37,500 nt of DNA. It comes from Bacteroidota bacterium. GTDB taxonomy: Bacteria; Bacteroidota; Bacteroidia; B-17B0; Aurantibacillaceae. The notes beneath the pieces are model-generated. The model saw nothing but the letters and a program-made list of their open reading frames with translations, made no database searches and was not told where the DNA came from. The stretch lies in NCBI GenBank assembly GCA_023251755.1, contig JAHEYF010000041.1, positions 1 through 37,500 of the forward strand. The letters run 5' to 3'. The stretch's first letter is position 1. Each line of letters begins with the position of its first letter. The position numbers and the translations under genes are program-made. Positions 30,803 through 36,639 of the stretch are shown here, one piece after another.

Positions 30803-32950
30803 ATGCAAAAATTAATGCTGTTGTTGCTGTTCTTTCCGGCTTTCTTACCCGCACAAAATACATTAAGGGCAATTGTTAAAGACCGTGAAACAAAAGAAAA
30901 ACTGATAGGTGCTACCGCCTACATCAAAAAACTAAAACTTGGTACAAGCACCGATACAAGCGGAAGCCTTGTGCTTACAGGTATTCCGGAAGGAGAGTAC
31001 GAAATTATTTTTTCGTACACCGCTTACGAAAAAAAAGAAGTGGAACTTGTTTTTCCCTTAAAAAACCAGGAGCCGGTAGAAGTGCTGCTTAAAAACGAAA
31101 GCGGCGAACTGGCCGAAGTCGTAGTCACGTCAACCCGCACCAATTCCCGCATTGAAGACATACCGATCCGGGTTGAAGTCATTGGTGAAGAAGAAGTGGA
31201 TGAAGAAGGAAGTGTGAAACCGGCCAATGTTTCTAAATTACTCACCGAATCGCCCAGCATCCAGGCCCAGCAGCTGTCGGCCACCAATGGCAGCGTGAGT
31301 ATACGTTTGCAGGGGCTGGACGGCAAGTACACCCAGATTTTAAAAGACGGTTTCCCATTGTATGGTGGTTTTGCCCAGGGCTTAAGCATTGTGCAAATCC
31401 CGCCGCTCGATTTAAAGCAGGTAGAAATCATCAAGGGCTCTTCTTCCTCCTTGTATGGAAGTGATGCCATTGCCGGTATTGTGAACCTCATTAGCAAACA
31501 ACCCAAAGAAAAACGGGACCTGACTTTTTTAGTAAACCAGACTTCTTTGCTGGGAACAAATGCCGACGCTTATTTTTCGCAGCGCTGGAAAAAAACCGGT
31601 TTCAGTTTGCTCGGCACATCTAATTTTCAAAGGGCTGTGGATGTGAACAGGGATAATTTTTCGGACTTGCCAAAAACACAGACTTTTAACATCGCCCCTG
31701 CTTTTTATTATTACATCGACTCAACAAGCACCCTGCGCCTGAGTTTAAACGGTACAATGGACAAACGCATTGGCGGCGATATGCAGGTGCTGAACAAACA
31801 GGCAGACAGTTTGCACCGCTATTTTGAGGACAATGTTTCGAACCGCCTTTCCTCCCAGCTCAAATACGACAAACAGTTTGCAAAAGACAAATCGTTCAGC
31901 TTCAAAAACAGTGTTTCCTATTTCGACAGAAGCATAGTCCAGGCTGTTTCAGCTTTTAGCGGCAAGCAAACAGGCACCTATACCGAAGCGGCTTTTAATT
32001 GTAAAATTGCTGCGCATCAATTGGTAAGCGGCCTTAATTTTATCAGCGAAAAGTTTTCGGAAGACAGCAGCAAAAGCCACCTTCACAGGAATTACAACTA
32101 CACCACCCTGGGGCTGTTTGTGCAGGACGACTGGAAACCCGCTGAAAAATTGGCCCTACAGGCCGGCCTGCGGGGCGATTACCAAAACCAATACGGGCTT
32201 TTTATTTTGCCCCGCTTAGCCCTGCTGTATAAATTTACCAAAGATTTTTATATAAGGGCCGGCAGTGGTTTGGGTTACAAAGTACCGGGTTTGTTTTCAA
32301 CTGCCTCAGAACTCGCCGGTATTAGTAACATTCAGCCATTGCCCCCCAACATCAAAGCCGAAAAATCGATAGGCAGTAATTTGGATGTGAATTATAAACT
32401 AAGGATCGGCGACGATGCTTCAATTACATTGAACCAGTCGTTTTTCACCACACAAATTAACGACCCTTTGGTACCCGACAGTTTTACGTTTGTAAATAAA
32501 AGCAAAGGTATTTTAACCCGTGGTTTCGAAAGCAATGTACGTTACCGCTTAGATGAATTTCAGATTTTTGCAGCTTACTCGTATATAGATGCCCGCAGGC
32601 TCTACAACAGCCAACAATCAGTTGTGCCACTTACACCCCGGCATAAACTAAATTTCGATGTTATTTTTGAAGAGGAAGAAAATTATGTGGTGGCTCTGGA
32701 GGCTTTTTATATCTCCTCCATGTTGCGCGATGCCGATACCAAAACAAAAGCCTATTGCACCTTTGGTTTTATTGTACAAAAACACATTCAACAAATTACC
32801 CTGATAGCAGGCTGCGAAAATATTTTTGACACCCGCCAAAGCCGTTTCGAAAACATGGTGGTTTCGCCCGGCCCGGCCCCGCATTTCAGGCAGGTGTATG
32901 CGCCCCTCGACGGGCGGGTGTTGAATGTAGCCTTGCGGATTAAAGTTTAG
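30803..32950 (+). CDS. TonB-dependent receptor with carboxypeptidase-regulatory-like domain
   Basis: A 715-residue outer-membrane receptor, started at the ATG at 30803, where a signal peptide follows (MQKLMLLLLFFPAFLPAQ); the open frame continues upstream to a GTG at 30764 without family residues. A carboxypeptidase-regulatory-like domain occupies about 20-98, then a plug (about 104-225) with VVTSTRTNSRIEDIPIRVEV and the KGSSSSLYGSDAIAGIVNLI loop. The barrel follows. The plug most resembles those of vitamin B12-, haem- or colicin-type receptors rather than of siderophore receptors, so the substrate may be a metal complex or haem. The C-terminal residue is Val, not Phe; the final strand is VLNVALRIKV. 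Confidence 0.9.
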   Translation: MQKLMLLLLFFPAFLPAQNTLRAIVKDRETKEKLIGATAYIKKLKLGTSTDTSGSLVLTGIPEGEYEIIFSYTAYEKKEVELVFPLKNQEPVEVLLKNESGELAEVVVTSTRTNSRIEDIPIRVEVIGEEEVDEEGSVKPANVSKLLTESPSIQAQQLSATNGSVSIRLQGLDGKYTQILKDGFPLYGGFAQGLSIVQIPPLDLKQVEIIKGSSSSLYGSDAIAGIVNLISKQPKEKRDLTFLVNQTSLLGTNADAYFSQRWKKTGFSLLGTSNFQRAVDVNRDNFSDLPKTQTFNIAPAFYYYIDSTSTLRLSLNGTMDKRIGGDMQVLNKQADSLHRYFEDNVSNRLSSQLKYDKQFAKDKSFSFKNSVSYFDRSIVQAVSAFSGKQTGTYTEAAFNCKIAAHQLVSGLNFISEKFSEDSSKSHLHRNYNYTTLGLFVQDDWKPAEKLALQAGLRGDYQNQYGLFILPRLALLYKFTKDFYIRAGSGLGYKVPGLFSTASELAGISNIQPLPPNIKAEKSIGSNLDVNYKLRIGDDASITLNQSFFTTQINDPLVPDSFTFVNKSKGILTRGFESNVRYRLDEFQIFAAYSYIDARRLYNSQQSVVPLTPRHKLNFDVIFEEEENYVVALEAFYISSMLRDADTKTKAYCTFGFIVQKHIQQITLIAGCENIFDTRQSRFENMVVSPGPAPHFRQVYAPLDGRVLNVALRIKV

Positions 32951-33367
32951 TGGTTCAAAGTTAACCAGTGATTGATGAACTACTTTTATTTAGAGAAGCC
33001 ATAAGTAATAAACCATCAGCTATAAATGGATCAAGGTGGGCTATATGAACTACTTTTATTTCCCCGTGATCGCTTTATGGCTTATTACTTTTTGCTTATG
33101 GCTTGTTTATTTAAAAGATGTTATTCCTGCATTCGTGGCAAACAATTCGGTAGTAAAATGAAGCCCCGGGGTCAGTCTGTAAGCCTCATTTAAAGGGAAT
33201 TAAGCCTTCGGCACAACAATTACTTTTTATGCATTTGTGTGAGAAGGGTAAAAAGAAATACAACCGTTTTCCGGGATATTTTCGCTCAGCATTTTATATT
33301 TGAATGAACCGGGGGGGTGTTTGCATTTATGAGTTTGCAAATTGTGATTTCAAAATTAAAGAAAACT
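32951..33367. other. 417-nt gene-free junction before the ORF6N island
   Basis: No gene was found. A 17-nt direct repeat, ATGAACTACTTTTATTT, occurs at 32975-32991 and 33045-33061. Around it, GCCATAAGTAATAA (from about 32998) is the reverse complement, with a 7-nt insertion, of TTATTACTTTTTGCTTATGGC near 33081-33101, so this is a stem-like structure that could include a mobile-element end or terminator. A -7-like box is at 33295-33302, and a copy of a palindrome arm of the following gene is at 33338-33353. This marks the left edge of the accessory island. Confidence 0.55.
33295..33302 (+). promoter_or_regulatory. Candidate -7 box of ORF6N gene 1
   Basis: TATATTTG matches TAnnTTTG and would place the start near 33309, leaving a leader of about 60 nt that contains the palindrome-arm copy at 33338-33353. 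No TTG is present at the -33 position. Confidence 0.4.
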
Positions 33368-33913
33368 ATGACTAAAAAAGATACAAGCCTAACCGTGCCA
33401 GATGAAATCGTAATGAATAAAATTTACTTCATCCGTGAATACAAGGTAATGTTAGATAGCGATCTGGCCGAACTTTATGAAGTAGAAACAAGGGTTCTGA
33501 ACCAGGCAGTAAGTAGGAATGAATATAGGTTTCCTGATGATTTTATGTTCCAACTGACTCAAAAGGAGTGGGAAAACTTGAAATCACAAATTGTGATTTC
33601 AAGTTGGGGAGGAAGACGAAAACTACCCTATGTATTTACCGAACATGGAGTATTAATGCTTTCGAGCGTGCTACACAGCAGAAGAGCTATTGAAGTAAAC
33701 ATTCTTATAACGAGAGTATTTACACGTATACGCCAAATGCTTATAGAAAATACAGAGTTACGTTTGGCAATAGAAAAACTGGAGAAGAAAACGGAGAACA
33801 ACACCCAAAACATAGAAGTGGTTTTTAAATACGTGGATGAACTGATGGAGAAACAGGCCAACCCAAAACCCCGGAAAGCAATAGGCTTTAAACAAAAAAG
33901 TCTTAAAAAATAA
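33368..33913 (+). CDS. ORF6N domain protein 1
   Basis: A 181-residue product when started at the ATG at 33368 (MTKKDTSLTVPDEIV), matching the starts of the two paralogues; the frame is open upstream to 33317. The ORF6N domain (about 10-110) is a putative DNA-binding module related to phage anti-repressors. Its landmarks are IYFIREYKVMLDSDLAELYEVETRVLNQAVSRN, then FMFQLTQKEWENLKSQIVIS, SSWGGRRKLPYVFTEHGVLMLSSVL and RAIEVNILITRVFTRIRQ. The C-terminal part (about 120-181) is a charged helix, IEKLEKKTENNTQNIEVVFK, followed by a basic tail. The coding sequence contains a 31-nt palindrome at 33575-33605. A small antitoxin-like gene follows 53 nt downstream. Confidence 0.85.
   Translation: MTKKDTSLTVPDEIVMNKIYFIREYKVMLDSDLAELYEVETRVLNQAVSRNEYRFPDDFMFQLTQKEWENLKSQIVISSWGGRRKLPYVFTEHGVLMLSSVLHSRRAIEVNILITRVFTRIRQMLIENTELRLAIEKLEKKTENNTQNIEVVFKYVDELMEKQANPKPRKAIGFKQKSLKK
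33575..33605. repeat. Perfect 31-nt palindrome inside ORF6N gene 1
   Basis: The arms AACTTGAAATCACAA (33575-33589) and TTGTGATTTCAAGTT (33591-33605) are perfect reverse complements with a single central A. It encodes the N-L-K-S-Q-I-V-I-S-S part of the ORF6N domain. The same aligned codons are palindromic in both paralogues. Confidence 0.9.
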
Positions 33914-33966
33914 ATCGAAACCAGAAAAACCTTAAATTGTATGCTACAACAAAAAATGCAATCAAC

Positions 33967-34236
33967 ATGAAAGCAGCCACATTAAAAAAAGAGATTCACC
34001 TTGCTGTGGACAGTACAAAAGACAACGAAATATTAGAAGTTGTTTATACTATACTACGGAAAGCATCCGAAGAAGCGGCCAAACACGGGGACTTCTGGGA
34101 TGAACTCAGTAAAGAACAACAAACCCTCATAGATCAGGCCATTAAAGAAGTGGACGAAGGAAAAGTAAGCCCCCATCACCAGGTGATGAAAAAACTCAGA
34201 AAAAAAGAAGCAGCCCATGAACTTCACACAAAATAA
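33967..34236 (+). CDS. Small antitoxin-like protein (gene A, copy 1)
   Basis: An 89-residue product from the ATG at 33967 (MKAATLKKEIHLAVDSTKDN). It has two helical regions and the pattern LSKEQQTLIDQAIKEVDEGKVSPHHQVMKKLRKK, resembling the addiction-module components (antitoxins) that precede RelE-type toxins in Bacteroidota. No toxin follows it; a frameshifted gene-B copy begins inside its 3' end (overlap 34217-34236). It is homologous to the 81-residue gene at 36079 (shared D-x-I-L-x-x-V-Y-T-I-L and ending G-K ... Q-V), showing that the ORF6N + A + B set is duplicated. A function as antitoxin or as a partner of ORF6N is inference. Confidence 0.75.
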   Translation: MKAATLKKEIHLAVDSTKDNEILEVVYTILRKASEEAAKHGDFWDELSKEQQTLIDQAIKEVDEGKVSPHHQVMKKLRKKEAAHELHTK

Positions 34237-34449
34237 AATACAGCTGACGCAACGCATCCTGTCCACAAAAGACAAGAACATAGTAAAAGCTTCAATTTAA
34301 TCTTTGCACAGGAAGATGACCCTTACGAAATTACGGACGACCAGAAGCCGGAACTTGAACACCTCCAAAAACTTTACAAATCCGGAAAAAGCAAATCAAC
34401 AACCATGGCCGAAATAAGAAAAAAAGCCAATAGCAAACTCAAAAAATAA
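34217..34449 (+). pseudogene. Frameshifted copy of small antitoxin-like gene B
   Basis: This is homologous to the intact 85-residue gene at 36324. Reading starts at the ATG at 34217 (MNFTQNKIQLTQRIL, against KIQLAQRIL in the intact copy) and stops at TAA 34298-34300. The rest of the gene continues in another frame: DDPYEITDDQKPELEHLQKL then YKSGKSKSTTMAEIRKKANS to the TAA at 34447-34449. The break lies around 34285-34300, so one short indel is likely. The gene overlaps the 3' end of gene A copy 1 by 20 nt. A ribosomal frameshift is possible but no slippery site was noticed. Confidence 0.75.
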
Positions 34450-34476
34450 ACCCAAACAATAAAAACATTAAATTTA
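34441..34476 (+). repeat. 36-nt direct repeat, copy 1
   Basis: An exact 36-nt match to 36021-36056. It starts in the Lys-Lys-stop codons of the upstream gene in both places (AAAAAATAA), then continues as CCCAAACAATAAAAACATTA and ends ATTTA. Both copies precede a small gene whose start lies about 22 nt further on. It includes a -7-like TAAATTTA, so the repeat may carry a promoter for the small gene. Confidence 0.9.
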
Positions 34477-34497
34477 GCTTAACAAAAACAAAATACC

Positions 34498-34692
34498 ATG
34501 AAAGGCATAAGCTACATCACAGATGACCACAATAAAATAAAAGCTGTGGTTATTGATTATAAACTGTTCAGGACTCCCGGCGAAGAAATAGAAAACATAA
34601 TGGACGTACTCATTGCAGAGACACGTAAAGATGAACAGAGTATACCTTTTGATACATTAATGAAAAACCTTAAGAAAAAAGGTAAGCTATAA
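34498..34692 (+). CDS. 64-residue antitoxin-like protein
   Basis: A small protein beginning MKGISYITDDHNKIKAVVID and continuing with IENIMDVLIAETRKDEQSIP and a Lys-rich tail (MKNLKKKGKL). The N-terminal YITDDxNKIKAVVID is like the beta-hairpin of RelB/Phd-type antitoxin relatives of Bacteroidota, in which a conserved ITDE-x-G-x-KAVVI motif occurs. No toxin follows; the next gene is the second ORF6N copy, about 125 nt on. It starts 22 nt after the 36-nt direct repeat, which may supply its promoter. The assignment as antitoxin-like is by pattern only. Confidence 0.65.
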   Translation: MKGISYITDDHNKIKAVVIDYKLFRTPGEEIENIMDVLIAETRKDEQSIPFDTLMKNLKKKGKL

Positions 34693-34748
34693 AATACATC
34701 CGGTTCATTTAACCAACCTTTCTCCCCCTTATGGCTTAAAGTTTTTCG

Positions 34749-34777
34749 TTGCTGAACTTGTCGAAGCATTACTTTTG
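34749..34777 (+). promoter_or_regulatory. Promoter of ORF6N gene 2 with REP-like hairpin in the spacer
   Basis: TTG (34749-34751) and TACTTTTG (34770-34777) are 18 nt apart, close to the consensus. The spacer is filled by a REP-like hairpin (34750-34768, TGCT...AGCA around GAACTTGTCGA). The corresponding site before ORF6N gene 3 (35409-35437) keeps the TTG and hairpin but has TATTTATC at -7. The following 32 nt (34781-34812) are identical at 35441-35472 and form the 5' leader. Confidence 0.65.
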
Positions 34778-34780
34778 ATA

Positions 34781-34812
34781 TTTAGGACGACTTTAATTTC
34801 TGACTAATTTAC
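34781..34812 (+). repeat. 32-nt direct repeat, copy 1 (ORF6N leader)
   Basis: Identical to 35441-35472, and within a longer similar block of about 80 nt that includes the promoter-like region and the REP-like hairpin. Ends 5 nt before the ATG of ORF6N gene 2. Conserved leader identity between two paralogues suggests a shared regulatory or translational role, or recent duplication. Confidence 0.85.
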
Positions 34813-34817
34813 GCAAT

Positions 34818-35363
34818 ATGCAAAAGAAAGAAACAGCTTTAACGATACCCGATGAAATAATAATGAGCCAAATTTATTATATCAGGGGGCAGAAAGTGAT
34901 GTTAGATAGTGATTTAGCAGAACTTTATCAGGTTGATACCAAGCAGTTGAAGCGTCAGGTAAAAAGAAACACAGACCGTTTCCCAAAAGATTTTATGTTT
35001 GAATTGACACAACAGGAGTTCAATAACTTGAGGAGCCAGTTTGGCACCTCAAGTTGGGGTGGTACCAGGTATTTACCAATGGCATTTACAGAACACGGAG
35101 TATTAATGTTATCAAGTGTTTTGAATAGCCCTAAGGCAGTGAAGGTTAATATACAGATTATGCGCATATTTACACGTGTCCGTGAAATGTTAACCGACAA
35201 TACCGAACTGCGCTTAGCCATAGAAAAATTAGAACGAAAAACGGAGAACAACACCCAAAACATAGAAATGGTTTTTAAATACGTGGATGAACTGATGGAG
35301 AAACAGGCAAGCCCAAAACCCCGGAAAGCAATAGGCTTTAAACAAAAAATTATTAAAAAATAA
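34818..35363 (+). CDS. ORF6N domain protein 2
   Basis: A 181-residue ORF6N protein (MQKKETALTIPDEIIMSQIY). Landmarks match copy 1: YIRGQKVMLDSDLAELYQVDTKQLKRQVKRN, FMFELTQQEFNNLRSQ, SSWGGTRYLPMAFTEHGVLMLSSVL, and the same C-terminal coil and basic tail. The last about 170 nt of coding sequence (35181-35350) are nearly identical to ORF6N gene 3 (35847-36016), while the 5' part is more diverged, a mosaic that suggests gene conversion. The 31-nt coding palindrome is at 35025-35055. Unlike copies 1 and 3, no small A/B pair follows it. Proposed role: DNA-binding regulator, inferred from the domain. Confidence 0.85.
   Translation: MQKKETALTIPDEIIMSQIYYIRGQKVMLDSDLAELYQVDTKQLKRQVKRNTDRFPKDFMFELTQQEFNNLRSQFGTSSWGGTRYLPMAFTEHGVLMLSSVLNSPKAVKVNIQIMRIFTRVREMLTDNTELRLAIEKLERKTENNTQNIEMVFKYVDELMEKQASPKPRKAIGFKQKIIKK
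35025..35055. repeat. 31-nt palindrome inside ORF6N gene 2
   Basis: The arms AACTTGAGGAGCCAG and TTGGCACCTCAAGTT (35041-35055) are reverse complements except for one A/A mismatch at positions 10 and 22 and one G-T wobble beside the centre. It sits at the same codons as the palindrome in gene 1, with a different arm sequence. Confidence 0.8.
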
Positions 35364-35440
35364 ACTGTAGTAAATAGTCGTGTATTTGTTATGACTTATG
35401 GTTTTTGATTGCTGAGCTTGCAGAAGCATTATTTATCGCT

Positions 35441-35472
35441 TTTAGGACGACTTTAATTTCTGACTAATTTAC
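35441..35472 (+). repeat. 32-nt direct repeat, copy 2 (ORF6N leader)
   Basis: Identical to 34781-34812; ends 6 nt before the ATG of ORF6N gene 3. It is preceded at 35410-35428 by a REP-like hairpin (TGCT...AGCA around GAGCTTGCAGA) equivalent to the one at 34750-34768. The -7 equivalent is degenerate here. Confidence 0.85.
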
Positions 35473-35477
35473 CCGAC

Positions 35478-36029
35478 ATGGCAAAGAAAGAAATGCCCTT
35501 ACTGATAGCTGACGAAGTAGTGATGAATAAAATTTATGCCATCAGAGGGCAAAAGGTTATGCTGGATAGTGATTTAGCAGAATTGTACCAGGTTGAAACC
35601 AAACGCCTGAAAGAGCAGGTCAAAAGAAATATCAATCGTTTTCCGGTGCAATATATGTTTGAATTAACAGAGAATGAGTTCAAACTTTTGAGGTCGCAAA
35701 TTGCGACCTCAAACACGGGCCGGGGTGGTACACGTTATTTACCAATGGTTTTTACTGAACATGGTGTGTTGCAGTTGTCCAATGTTTTGAAAAGTGACCG
35801 GGCTGAGAAAGTAAGTTTTGTTATAATAGATGTGTTTGTAAAGCTTCGTGAAATGTTAACCGACAATACCGAACTGCGCTTAGCCATAGAAAAATTAGAA
35901 CGAAAAACAGAAAACAACACTCAAAATATAGAAGTGGTTTTTAAATACGTGGATGAACTGATGGAGAAACAGGCAAGCCCAAAACCCCGGAAAACAATAG
36001 GCTTTAAACAAAAAACTGTTAAAAAATAA
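35478..36029 (+). CDS. ORF6N domain protein 3
   Basis: A 183-residue ORF6N protein (MAKKEMPLLIADEVVMNKIY), two residues longer than copy 2 because of an insertion in SNTGRGGTRYLPMVFTEHG, where the other copies have SSWGG. Otherwise the ORF6N domain (YAIRGQKVMLDSDLAELYQV; MFELTENEFKLLRSQIATS) and the C-terminal coil are intact. A 27-nt coding palindrome lies at 35687-35713. The 3' quarter is nearly identical to copy 2. Two small genes A (36079) and B (36324) follow, as after copy 1, and the 36-nt direct repeat begins at its stop codon. Confidence 0.85.
   Translation: MAKKEMPLLIADEVVMNKIYAIRGQKVMLDSDLAELYQVETKRLKEQVKRNINRFPVQYMFELTENEFKLLRSQIATSNTGRGGTRYLPMVFTEHGVLQLSNVLKSDRAEKVSFVIIDVFVKLREMLTDNTELRLAIEKLERKTENNTQNIEVVFKYVDELMEKQASPKPRKTIGFKQKTVKK
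35687..35713. repeat. Perfect 27-nt palindrome inside ORF6N gene 3
   Basis: The arms TTTGAGGTCGCAA (35687-35699) and TTGCGACCTCAAA (35701-35713) are perfect reverse complements around a single A, at the codons equivalent to those in genes 1 and 2. The arms differ from both paralogues at several paired positions. Confidence 0.9.
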
Positions 36030-36056
36030 ACCCAAACAATAAAAACATTAAATTTA
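36021..36056 (+). repeat. 36-nt direct repeat, copy 2
   Basis: Exact match to 34441-34476, with an identical relation to its surroundings: it covers the last codons and stop of the upstream gene and lies about 22 nt before a small gene start (36079). Its copies are 1580 nt apart. Confidence 0.9.
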
Positions 36057-36078
36057 TGTTAATCCAAAAACAATTACC

Positions 36079-36324
36079 ATGACAAGGGGTGCATTAACGA
36101 AAAACATTTATCAGTACATCGATACGGCTGATGATAAAATACTGAAAGCAGTATACACCATATTGGAAGAACACGCCAGGTCAAAAGAAGAACATGAGAG
36201 TATGTTAACCAAAAAACAGAAGGCAGAGCTGGACAAAACCCTTGCCGACCACAAAGCCGGGAAATTAAAATACTACACCACCGGTCAGGTAAAACAAGCC
36301 GTAGCGAAAGCCCTGAAAAAATAA
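36079..36324 (+). CDS. Small antitoxin-like protein (gene A, copy 2)
   Basis: An 81-residue protein (MTRGALTKNIYQYIDTADDK). It is homologous to the 89-residue gene at 33967, with the shared helix D-x-I-L-K-x-VYTIL and the C-terminal HKAGKLKYYTTGQVKQAVAKAL, a GK-x-x-x-x-T/V pattern seen in addiction-module antitoxin components. The middle is shorter and lacks the GDFWDE element of copy 1. No RelE-like toxin follows. Its TAA overlaps the next gene's ATG by one nucleotide (TAATG), so A and B are translationally coupled. Its 36-nt upstream repeat likely supplies the promoter. Confidence 0.72.
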   Translation: MTRGALTKNIYQYIDTADDKILKAVYTILEEHARSKEEHESMLTKKQKAELDKTLADHKAGKLKYYTTGQVKQAVAKALKK

Positions 36325-36581
36325 TGCCCCCTTTAATACATACACCCATAAACGCAGCACAACATAAAATACAGCTGGCGCAACGCATCCTGCCCACAGA
36401 AGACAAGCATCTTTTAGAAGAACCTGACTTAATACTTAAACCGAAAAATCAGTCTTACGAACTCAGCGACGAAGACATAGAAGAACTTGACCAGATGCAA
36501 AAAGAGCATAAATCCGGCAAAAGTAAATCCTACACCGTTGCAGAAGTTAGAAAATACGTCTATGGCAAACTGGAAAAATGA
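36324..36581 (+). CDS. Small antitoxin-like protein (gene B, intact copy)
   Basis: An 85-residue protein (MPPLIHTPINAAQHKIQLAQ), coupled to gene A through a TAATG overlap. The C-terminal part, EDIEELDQMQKEHKSGKSKS then YTVAEVRKYVYGKLEK, resembles gene A and addiction-module components, so A and B may be old paralogues. A frameshifted copy lies at 34217-34449. No known toxin domain is present. A role with the upstream ORF6N protein is suggested by the repeated gene order, but not by any recognised biochemistry. Confidence 0.72.
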   Translation: MPPLIHTPINAAQHKIQLAQRILPTEDKHLLEEPDLILKPKNQSYELSDEDIEELDQMQKEHKSGKSKSYTVAEVRKYVYGKLEK

Positions 36582-36614
36582 AATACTTCCTTCCGGTTTA
36601 AAGAATAAAATCAG

Positions 36615-36622
36615 TAAATTTG
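36615..36622 (+). promoter_or_regulatory. Candidate -7 box of the VapBC-like pair
   Basis: TAAATTTG matches TAnnTTTG, 17 nt before the start codon at 36640. No TTG was seen at the expected -33 distance. Confidence 0.4.
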
Positions 36623-36639
36623 AACTATAAACGATCATC

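Noticed and set aside
33317..33367. Extended N-terminus of ORF6N protein 1 beginning MFAFMSLQIVIS
   Set aside because: The two paralogues start at the equivalent of 33368. The extra residues come from the palindrome-arm copy in the leader.
33368..36581. CRISPR array or integron in the ORF6N block
   Set aside because: Repeats are only in pairs, of different kinds, with whole genes between; no spacer regularity, attC-like sites, integrase or Cas gene was seen.
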